Shown: positions 43,601 through 55,600 of the stretch, in pieces
How positions within the stretch are numbered: the first letter of the stretch is position 1
How the letters are laid out: the number at the start of each line of letters is the position of its first letter
Origin: Liolophura sinensis
Taxonomy: Eukaryota > Mollusca > Polyplacophora > Chitonida > Chitonidae
DNA: 64,000 bases
Direction of reading: 5' to 3'
Assembly: GCF_032854445.1 (NCBI RefSeq)
Contig: NC_088296.1
Location: 1,614,001-1,678,000 of the forward strand
Notes under the pieces: model-generated
Told to the model about the DNA's origin: nothing
Databases searched by the model: none
The model's input: the letters and a program-made list of their open reading frames with translations, nothing else
Translations under genes and position numbers: made by a program

Positions 43601-46600
43601 GCTGAAGAGATGGTGTGGCACTTCTCAGCATAGGTCAGGTACACCTGCAGCTGAAGAGATGGTATGGTACTTCTCAGCATAGGTCAGGTACCCCTGCAAG
43701 CTGAAGAGATGGTATGTTACTTCTCAGCAGAGGTCAGGTACACCTGCAGCTGAAGAGATGGTATGGCACTTCTCAGCATAGGTCAGGTACACCTGCAGCT
43801 GAAGAGATGATATGGTACTTCTCAGCATAGGTCAGGTACACCTGCAGCTGAAGAGATGGTATGTTACTTCTCAGCAGAGGTCAGGTACACCTGCAGCTGA
43901 AGAGATGGTGTGGCACTTCTCAGCATAGGTCAGGTACACCTGCAGCTGAAGAGATGATATGGTACTTCTCAGCATAGGTCAGGTACACCTGCAGCTGAAG
44001 AGATGGTATGTTACTTCTCAGCAGAGGTCAGGTACACCTGCAGCTGAAGAGATGGTGTGGCACTTCTCAGCATAGGTCAGGTACACCTGCAGCTGAAGAG
44101 ATGGTGTGGCACTTCTCAGCATAGGTCAGGTACACCTGCAGCTGAAGAGATGGTGTGGCACTTCTCAGCATAGGTCAGATACACCTGCAGCTTAAGAGAT
44201 GGTGTGGTACTTCTCAGCATAGGTCAGGTACACCTGCAGCTGAAGAGATGGTATGGTACTTCTCAGCACAGGTCAGGTACACCTGCAGCTGAAGAGATGA
44301 TATGGTACTTCTCAGCATAGGTCAGGTACACCTGCAGCTGAAGAGATGGTATGTTACTTCTCAGCAGAGGTCAGGTACACCTGCAGCTGAAGAGATGGTA
44401 TGGCACTTCTCAGCATATGTCAGGTACACCTGCAGCTGAAGAGATGGTATGGCACTTCTCAGCATATGTCAGGTACACCTGCAGCTGAAGAGATGGTATG
44501 GCACTTCTCAGCATAGGTCAGGTACACCTGCAGCTGAAGAGATGGTATTGCACTTCTCAGCATATGTCAGGTACACCTGCAGCTGAAGAGATGGTATGGT
44601 ACTTCTCAGCATATGTCAGGTACACCTGCAGCTGAAGAGATGGTATAGTACTTCTCAGCATAGATCGTACCGGCCCGGATAGCACAGTTGGTAGAGCGTC
44701 CGCTTCGGGACCGGTAGATCCAGGATCAATCCTTGATCGAGTCACACCTAAGACTTTAAAAGAGGGAGTTGTAACTTCCTCGCTTGGCGTTCAGCATGAA
44801 GGGGATAGTGCAACAACTGGTTGACCCGTATCAGTATAATGGCTCGAGCGGGGCGGCTTACTTGCCTTCGGTAAGTCGTCTCAGTGAAGCAGCACTAAAT
44901 AAAAGAGCGGTGGAAATCCGTCCTGCAACAAGGAGGCACATTATACGTACATGCACCCTAATGATTCCTTCGTCGTCATATGACTGAAAAATTGTTGAGT
45001 ACAACGTTAAGCCCCAAGCACTCACTCACTCTCAGCATAGATCAGGCATTGGCTACAGGACCACGCCCTGGCAGGGTCTTGTGTGTGGTAGCTTATTATG
45101 GCCTCTTGTGATATAATTTGTGACATGGTCATTTTACACGGCTTGTAATCAGCTGATTTTACACCTATAGTGATCCGTAAATGATTGTGAAATGGCCCTT
45201 CGGCTACACCTAACTAAATCGTGAACGATCTCAAACTGATGCGTTATACACTAGTTTCTGTGTATCGCATGTGGCTCCCTCGACTCATACCAGCCATTTG
45301 TGCAGCATTGACATTTTGTTCTGCATGTTATTCGGTGAAATCTCATTAAAACAATAAAGTAGGATACTTTTTTAGAAAGCTTGAGTAAGCTGCTTTCGAT
45401 TGAAATATGTTTTAACCAGGTGCTGTCCTTTGCACGTAATGATATACTCAGAAATATGCCACTTATACATGCATAACATTTTTGAAGTGTCCTCTTCTGG
45501 ACTGAAATATGTCTTAGCCAGGCACTGTCTTGTCCTTTAAGATTACCACATTAATTTTCCTTGTGTGTAGGTTTACATAATGACATACCCAGAAATATGC
45601 ATGGCATTTTTGATCTGTCCTCTTCTGGACTGAAATATGTCTTAGCCAGGCACTGTCTTGCCCTTTAAGATTACCAAATTAATTTTCCTTGTGTGTAGGT
45701 TTACATAATGATATACCCAGAAATATGCATGGCATTGTTGATCTGTCCTCTTCTGGACTGAAATATGTCTTAGCCAGGCACTGTCTTGTCCTTTAAGATT
45801 ACCACATTAATTTTCCTTGTGTGTAGGTTTACATAATGATATACCCAGAAATATGCATGGCATTGTTGATCTGTCCTCTTCTGGACTGAAATATGTCTTA
45901 GCCAGGCACTGTCTTGTCCTTTAAGATTACCACATTAATTTTCCTTGTGTGTAGGTTTACATAATGACATACCCAGAAATATGCATGTCATTGTTGATAT
46001 GTTTAACCAGTTGTTGTCTTGTCCTTTTAAGTTTTGTAGCTGAGCATGAATGTACATATAGTACACACAGTAGTTCATTTCTGTAGTAAAACGTGTCAAG
46101 TGGACAGGTCTATTATTCTGACATGTACAAGTGTCTGATATGACATTTGATTCCAGAGCGGTATATGTATGTATAGGTTTGGTTGCCATAGATCACATAG
46201 CTGATCCAGCAGGAGTTTTAAAGCAAGAGCAAATATTAGACCTATTCTAACATTTTAAAACGATATTTTAGATGAAAAAACAAAAAATATATTTGTGGTT
46301 ATTGATGCCTCAGATGGCTCAGAAAACCCACATTTAACTACATATTAATGGTCAAAATGAAAAGGTAGTGGTCGTTTTGCATATAATTTACAGTTGTACA
46401 TGTATTTCTACTGACGGTTGCTCCATGTTAATATTTCCTATCACCTAAGTAGACCGGCACCGATAGCACAGTTGGTAGAGCGTCCGCTTTGGGAGTGGTA
46501 GATCCAGGGTCAATCCTGGGTCGAGTCACATCTGAGACTTTAAAAGAGGAAGTTGTAACTTCTCAGTGGGCGTTCAGCATGAAGGGGATAGTGCAATGAC

Positions 46601-49600
46601 TGGTTGACCCGTATCAGAATGATGGCTCGGGCGGGGCAGCTTAGTTGGCTCTGAGTAATTCGTCTCAGTGAAGCAGCACTAGATAAAAGAGCGATGGAAA
46701 TCCATCCTGCAACAAGGAGCCACATCACATGCACACTAAGGATTCCTTCATCGTCATATGACTGGAAAATTGTTAAGTGCGACGTTAAACCCAAAGCACT
46801 CACTCACCTACTCACCTAAGTAGTATTTTGATCATGACAGTAGCTAGTTAGTTCGAGATACTGTACTATTTTAGATGCATGTTGTAAACCATGTGCTCAG
46901 TCGCTGATCTTGGACAGGGATTTGTACATTTCCCCCCGCTCTCAATTTTGATAGGACCATGTTGGTAATAAGTGGTCAACAATGCTTGTGTGGTCGTTTG
47001 CACTGTTTAACGCATGTTAAAGACAAGTGGTCTCCCTTGATATTGTATGCATATAATATGCACATTTTTAGGACGAATGCAGTAAATTATAATGTTAGTC
47101 CTCTGTGTTGTCTGTATCTATATTGTGTACCCCTGTGACAATATGTTACTGTTGTTGTTCAACCTTTTCGCATGTTTGCACGGTGTTTATTTAAGTATAT
47201 TGTGAAGGCATTATTCTGTGTAGACTGATAACATTACACTTTTTGAAGCCATGGAATTGACCAGTCCATGTTAGCAATGGATTTTTAAAAGATGCTCAAC
47301 TTGCACTGAAAGTTGCTTTTTCATATGGGAAAATGTTGAAGAATTATTGTAGCCCCAGTACCCAGTTAGATGGTTACTACCAGTACATTGTGAGTCTGTA
47401 TATTTTGTTTTAAACTACAAATTGCCATTCTGTTTTATATAGTGTAGATGATTGATAATGTAAATCGTTTCAGTATATGGAGTCTCTCACACAAATTCTT
47501 GCATTTCTGTTTCTCGTGATATTTATCTCATACATTTTTTCCCTATTCACACACATTTGTACCTACAACTTTCCCATGGTTTTCCTCAAGATTTTCCCAT
47601 GTAATTCCCACCACACCTTCATCCATCTCTGAGTTTACCTCATCGTCATAACAATGGTTCCAAGACTTGATAGTCATCTTGTTTGTATTGTATTATGAAA
47701 CTCCTAACATCTCTAATTTGCCTTGTTTTTTTTCATTATTTGCTTATGTAGAATGTTTTTTTTCCTGTTGCCAGGGTAACGATGCCGAGGTCACATTGGA
47801 ACACCCTGCTGACTACAAGGACATTGTTCTCTTCTCGTTCAAGGCAAAGTCATTGTTCAGCAAGAAAAAGGTAGGCCTACCTGTGTTGATCGTTTCTGGC
47901 ATCAACACGTCTGCAAATTTAATGTAAGTTCCACGTACAGTATCAATAGGATTGAGTATTCTCTTACAGAGCTGAGCCAATCCTATTGGCTTGTCTTGTG
48001 ACTGCCTGTGTAATGGCAGGTCTGTGGTGTGCCTGTGGCGTGCCTATGGTGTGCCTGTGGCGTGCCTATGGTGTGCCTGTGGTTTGTGTGTAGTGCCCTC
48101 TGTGGCTTGTGGTGCTCCAGGAGAAGCCACTGAAATATGATTCATTTGGCTGCTCATCATATCCATGGACCACACCTTTAACAGGTCAGTGTTGTAGGGG
48201 CCTGGGTAACAACAACTCAGATCAGCAATGCTGTTTTGTGGAAAACCACTTTACAAATAGTGTGCATATCTGCATGTTACATGTGGGAAAGTTTGTCAGT
48301 AACTTGCCATGGGTTAATGGTTTTCTCTGGACGTCCCAGTTTCCTCAGTTAGTACTGACTGAACATCAAATCAGCGAAAAATACCTGAGTGTCATTAACA
48401 GACAATTAGTCCAAATCAAATCAAACCTAATCATCTTGCATGGATGAACAGTATGTGTTGTGATCCCATTCAGACTGCGTAGTGCCACATGTGTAAGTGA
48501 TCCCATTCAAACTGAGTAGTGCCACATGTGTAAGTGATCTCATTCAAATGGAGTAGTGCCTCATGTGTAAGTGATCCCATTCTAACTGAGAAGTGCCACA
48601 TGTGTAAGTGATCCCATTCAAACTGCGTAGTGCCACATGTGTAAGTGATCCCATTCAAACTGCATAGTGCCACATGTGTAAGTGATCCCATTCAAACTGC
48701 GTAGTGCCACATGTGTAAGTGATCCCATTCAAACTGCATAGTGCCACGTGTAAGTGATCCCATTCAAACTGCGTAGTGCCACGTGTGTAAATGATCCCAT
48801 TCAACCTGAGTAGTGCCACATGTGTAAGTGATCCCATTCAAACTGAGAAGTGCCACATGTGTAAGTGATCCCATTCAAACTGAGTAGTGCCATATGTGTA
48901 AGTGACCCCATTCAAACTGAGTAGTGCCACATGTGTAAGTAATCCCATTCAAACTGCATAGTGCCACATGTGTAAGCTCTGGCATTGTGTGGAACAGATA
49001 TGGTGCTGAAAGGCAGCTCCTGATTTGTACAGGTTAAGTTTGATAAAAATTCCATTGTCGCACTTAATGAAGGAGCTGATTTGCATGATTGTACAGTGTA
49101 TGATGGTTGGATCAGGTTGCGTTAGATACTAAAATGAATCATCTATTATCACAGGATACTTGCCTGAATCATCTAATATCACAGGATACCCAAATCATCT
49201 ATTATCACAGGATACTTGCCTGAATCATCTAATATCACAGGATACTTGCCTGAATCATGTATTATCACAGGATACTTGCCTGAATCATCTATTATCACAG
49301 GATACTTGCCTGAATCATCTATTATCACAGGATACTAGCCTGAATCATCTATTATCACAGGATACTTGCCTGAATCATCTTTTCATCTTTTATCTCAGGA
49401 TACTTGCCTGAATCATCTATTGTCACAGGATACTAGCCTGAATCATCTAATATCACAGGATACCCGAATCATCTATTATCACAGGATACTTGCGTGAATC
49501 ATCTATTATCACAGGATACTTACCTGAATCATCTATTATCACAGGATACTTACATGAATCATCTATTATCACAGGATACTTACCGCTTACATTGAACCAT

Positions 49601-52600
49601 TCAGGACCCTATCATCCAAAACTGCTACTACAGCTCATTGTAACTACTGTAGCTCATTGTAACTACAGTATTCCGTTGTAACTACCATAGTTCAAATATG
49701 AAAAATATCATGTTGCCATCACAGTTAACTGTAATAATCAACTTTGCCAACGTTTGCTGATTTGTCAACACTTTGGTGTCTTAGGTTTCACTATAGATTT
49801 ATCCTGTTTTGATTGGTCATCTTAATAAGTATCATGGGAACTCCTTGTAGGAGGAATACAAAATGGCTGCTTGAAAGTGCCATTGTCTCCACAAGGCATG
49901 ATGATTACCTTATTGTAGATCAGGGTCCTGGCAGTTGGTTGACTGTAATGCAAACAGCATCTGCATTTTTCAAATGTTTTGTTTTTGTTTTCTGAACCAT
50001 AGTCTACATTGAATGTGTCTGGTCTTCGTTCGTTTGTTTGTTTTTCTGAATCTGCTGTATGATATGTATCTTTGATAAATGAATCTTTCATTCTAATACC
50101 TTGAGGCCCTTGTAGCATGTGGTTATCACTGTTTTTTCTTCACACTGAATCATTTTATAACATTGCTATTTATATATAAAGTGATATATGACCTGAGTTT
50201 GGCAAAACAGGTTTTGAATTTAAAATATTCAAAAAAAAAAAAAGGACACCTGTTTGAGACAGCTTTTTTTTTGTCATATAAGTGTATTAATTATCATTAA
50301 TATTCTTCATTAATTTACTGATTTTTGAACTGGTCATTAAAGACGAATTAGTAATAGGTTTTCATTAATTATTAAATTTTGGATATTTAATGACAGCGAA
50401 GCACTGTTTTGTGAGACATAAGCATGAATGAACATAGATCTGAATGAACTGAACATTTTCACTTGGGAGCTGAAATCATCATTAAAGCATAGCATAAGAT
50501 CATATCATATGATCATTTCATACAATCACATACGATCATGTTTTTGGATCATGTCATGCGATCATTTCATGCAATCACATACGATCATGTCTTTGGATCA
50601 TGCCATGCGATCATTTCGTATGATCACATATGATCATTTAGTATGATCACACACGGTCATGTATCGATCATGTCATGTGATCATTTCATTCAATCACACA
50701 CGATCATATCTTTGGATCGTGTCATGCATCCATTTCCTTTGATCACATATGATCATTTCATAAAATCATGTCATATGATGACACACGATCATGTCTTTGG
50801 ATCATTTCATGCGATCATGTCATACGATCATACAATAACAATCTTCAAGAAAAGCACCAATTTTTTGTGTTATTTCTTTTCCTCCTTGCTGAAGGATAAT
50901 AAGGAGAAAAATGGGAAGGGTACAGTATCGGAGAAAAAAACCAAAGTCAAAGAAATGAAACAGGCTGGTAAAGTAAGTGACCAGTGGAGTGGTCAGTACA
51001 GTTGACCACTGTAGTGTGGTAGTGTGACTGTGGGCGTGGCTCTGTCTTTCTGTAGTAAAGCACTTCTGGGCATGCTCTGCACGGCATGTACCTGTACAAT
51101 ATGGAGTGGATTGGTATTAACTTCTGCATGAAAATTCATGATTTTAGGCTGAAAATGACGTGTAGGTTCAGGTTGTGGAGTTTGGTCACTTTTTACTGTA
51201 GTAGATTTCAGGAAAGAGACAAAAGTTGAGTGTAATATTTTGACGCTTTTAGAAACAAAGGTTGTGTTTTTTTTTATATATATTTTTCTGTATGTACATG
51301 GGCGTGAAGAAAGTCGAAACATTTGGGAAAAGGTCGGTTGGGGGAGTGGGAAGGGGGTTTGGGTTCGTGAGCTGAAATTTGATGGAATTGAAATATTTAG
51401 CCGTAAACTGCATGCCTATAGACTTGCATTTATATTGTGCATGCATTGTGTACCAGTGTGCATGTGTTGAATGGTGTGAGCTTGGCAACCTCCCGTATGT
51501 GGACAGTATGTGTGTCAGATGTAATGGTGTGAGCTTGGCAACCTCCCGTATGTGGACAGTGTGTGTATCAGATGTAATGGTGTGAGCTTGGCAACCTCCC
51601 GTATGTGGACAGTGTGTGTATCAGATGTAATGGTGTGAGCCTGGCAACCTCCTGTATGTGAACACTAGGTGTGTCAGATGTAATGGTGCGAGCTTGGCAG
51701 CCTCCTGTTTGTGGACAGTGTGTGTGTCAGATGTAATGGTGTGAGCTTGGCAGCCTCCTGTTTGTGGACAGTGTGTGTATCAGATGGAATGGTGTGAGCT
51801 TGGCAACCTCCCGTATGTGGACAGTGTGTGTATCAGATGTAATGGTGTGAGCCTGGCAACCTCCTGTATGTGAACACTAGGTGTGTCAGATGTAATGGTG
51901 CGAGCTTGGCAGCCTCCTGTTTGTGGACAGTGTGTGTGTCAGATGTAATGGTGTGAGCTTGGCAGCCTCCTGTTTGTGGACAGTGTGTGTATCAGATGGA
52001 ATGGTGGGAGCTTGGCAACCTCCTGTTTGTGGACAGTGTGTGTGTCAGATGTAATGGTGTGAGCTTGGCAACCTCCCGTATGTGGACAGTGTGTGTATCA
52101 GATGGAATGGTGCGAGCTTGGCAACCTCCTGTTTGTGGACAGTGTGTGTGTCAGATGGAATGGTGCGAGCTTGGCAACCTCCTGTTTGTGGACAGTGTGT
52201 GTGTCAGATGGAATGGTGTGAGCTTGGCAGCCTCCCGTATGTGGACAGTGTGTGTGTCAGATGGAATGGTGTGAGCTTGGCAACCTCCCGTATGTGGACA
52301 GTGTGTGTATCAGATGTAATGGTGTGAGCTTGGCAACCTCCCGTATGTGGACAGTGTGTGTATCAGATGGAATGGTGTGAGCTTGGCAGCCTCCCGTATG
52401 TGGACATTGTGTGTGTCAGATGTAATGGTGTGAGCTTGACAACCTCCCGTATGTGGACAGTGTGTATTTCAGATGTAATGGTGTGAGCTTGGCAATCTCC
52501 CGTATGTGAACAGTGTGTGTATCAGATGTAATGGTGTGAGCTTGGCAACCTCTCGTATGTGGACAGTGTGTGTGTCAGATGTAATGGTGTGAGCTTGGCA

Positions 52601-55600
52601 ACCTCTCGTATGTGGACAGTGTGTGTGTCAGATGGAATGGTGCGAGCTTGGCAACCTCCTGTTTGTGGACAGTGTGTGTGTCAGATGGAATGGTGCGAGC
52701 TTGGCAGCCTCCCGTATGTGGACAGTGTGTGTGTCAGATGGAATGGTGTGAGCTTGGCAACCTCCCGTATGTGGACAGTGTGTGTATCAGATGTAATGGT
52801 GTGAGCTTGGCAACCTCCCGTATGTGGACAGTGTGTGTATCAGATGGAATGGTGTGAGCTTGGCAGCCTCCCGTATGTGGACATTGTGTGTGTCAGATGT
52901 AATGGTGTGAGCTTGACAACCTCCCGTATGTGGACAGTGTGTATTTCAGATGTAATGGTGTGAGCTTGGCAACCTCTCGTATGTGGACAGTGTGTGTGTC
53001 AGATGTAATGGTGTGAGCTTGGCAACCTCTCGTATGCGGACAGTGTGTGTGTTAGATGTAATGGTGTGAGCTTGGCAACCTCTCGTATGTGGACAGTGTG
53101 TGTATCAGATGTAATGGTGTGAGCTTGGCAGCCTCCCGTATGTGGACAGTGTGTGTGTCAGATGTAATGGTGTGGGCTTGGCAGCCTCCCGTATGTGGAC
53201 AGTATGTGTGTATCAGATGTAATGGTGTGGGCTTGGCAGCCTCCCGTATGTGGACAGTATGTGTGTCAGATGTAATGGTGTGGGCTTGGCAGCCTCCCGT
53301 ATGTGGACAGTATGTGTATCAGATGGAATGATGGGAGCTTGGCAGCCTCCCGTATGTGGACAGTGTGTGTGTCAGATGTAATGGTGTGAGCTTGACAACC
53401 TCCCGTATGTGGACAGTATGTGTGTCAGATGTAATGGTGTGAGCTTGGCAGCCTCCCGTATGTGGACAGTGTGTGTATCAGATGTAATGGTGTGAGCTTG
53501 GCAGCCTCCCGTATGTGGACAGTGTGTGTGTCAGATGGAATGATGGGAGCTTGGCAGCCTCCCATATGTGGACAGTGTGTGTGTCAGATGTAATGGTGTG
53601 AGCTTGGCAGCCTCCCATATGTGGACAGTGTGTGTATCAGATGTAATGGTGTGAGCTTGGCAGCCTCCCGTATGTGGACAGTGTGTGTGTCAGATGTAAT
53701 GGTGTGAGCTTGGCAGCCTCCCGTATGTGGACAGTGTGTGTGTCAGATGTAATGGTGTGAGCTTGGCAGCCTCCCGTATGTGGACAGTGTGTGTGTCAGA
53801 TGTAATGGTGTGAGCCTGGCAACCTCCTGTATGTGGACGGTGTGTGTGTCAGATGTAATGGTGTGAGCTTGGCAGCCTCCCGTATGTGGACAGTGTGTGT
53901 ATCAGATGTAATGGTGTGAGCCTGGCAACCTCCCGTATGTGGACAGTGTGTGTATCAGATGTAATGGTGTGAGCTTGGCAGCCTCCCGTATGTGGACAGT
54001 ATGTGTGTCAGATGTAATGGTGTGAGCCTGGCAACCTCCCGTATGTGGACAGTGTGTGTATCAGATGTAAAGGTGTGAGCTTGGCAACCTCTCGTATGTG
54101 GACATTGTGTGTATCAGATGTAATGGTGTGAGCTTGGCAGCCTCCCGTATGTGGACACTGTGTGTGTCAGATGTAATGGTGTGAGCTTGGCAGCCTACCG
54201 TATGTGGACACTGTGTGTATCAGATGTAATGGTGTGAGCTTGGCAGCCTCCCATATGTGGACAGTGTGTGTGTCAGATGTAATGGTGTGAGCTTGGCAGC
54301 CTCCCATATGTGGACAGTGTGTGTGTCAGATGTAATGGTGTGAGCTTGGCAACCTCCCGTATGTGGACACTGTGTGTGTCAGATGTAATGGTGTGAGCTT
54401 GGCAGCCTCCCGTATGTGGACAGTATGTGTGTCAGATGTAATGGTGTGAGCTTGGCAGCCTCCCATATGTGGACAGTGTGTGTGTCAGATGTAATGGTGT
54501 GAGCTTGGCAACCTCCCGTATGTGGACACTGTGTGTGTCAGATGTAATGGTGTGAGCTTGACAACCTCCCGTATGTGGACAGTATGTGTGTCAGATGTAA
54601 TGGTGTGAGCTTGGCAACCTCTCGTATGTGGACAGTGTGTGTATCAGATGTAATGGTGTGAGCTTGGCAGCCTCCCATATGTGGACAGTGTGTGTGTCAG
54701 ATGTAATGGTGTGAGCTTGGCAGCCTCCCATATGTGGACAGTGTGTGTGTCAGATGTAATGGTGTTACCTTTGCTTGTGCAGAACTACATATATATGTAC
54801 CAGCCTGTTAGAAATTTGGGAAAAAGTGTAGTGGGAGCATAGGGAAAGAACAGTGGGAGGAGCGACTATGAAGCCTCTATAGTATCAGCCTTGCACCTGG
54901 CTTTTCAGCTATAGTGACTCTGTTTGGCTTTTGAGGGCTGACAGAAACGCAAATGCATTACGTCAGATAAACGTAGCAAATATGGCCTAATAGTGTGTGT
55001 GTTTGACAGGTGTTTTCTTTCTGTATTAGTGGCTTATACACTGAACATGCTTAATCACCCCTTAACAGTGGTGTTTAATGAATTCTTTGATATTCTTTCC
55101 AGTTAAGAGAAAGTTTGATGTTTCAGTTGTGTGTGTTTGTACTGTGTGTGATGTGCATGTCTTGGTATACCAGTAAGCTCTAAAACAGCATGGACATGAG
55201 CTGTGGAACAGCATGGACACGAGCTGTAAAACAGCATGGACACGAGCTGTAAAACAGCATGGACACAATGTGTATACTCCACACACCTGAAACTTGCCTT
55301 GCATGAACTTCATTGTGAAAGAGGCTACCAGTTTACTAATGAAATTATAAAGTAACAATAATGTATGAGAATATCGTAGTGATTCCCTCTCCAATGACGG
55401 GTCCTTGCTGGCTCAGTGGTGTAAAGGGTCACTCTCACCAAAGCAGCTTTTCCTGTGACCCGTGAAGTCTATTGCATGCACAGATCCTGCGGTCACAGGA
55501 TTGGCCGCTGCTTTAAGTCAGGGTGTTTGTCAGATATTGTATTTACATGGTTAAGACAGGTGGTTTCCTTTCCATTCCTCACTCAGTTTCCTCTGACCAT

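Noticed and set aside
44680-44750. tRNA gene
   Set aside because: Box A and box B are present, but they belong to the head of an S3 SINE with target-site duplication. The body continues about 280 bp and no complete tRNA fold is apparent. The same holds for the S1 heads at 26783 and 31844.
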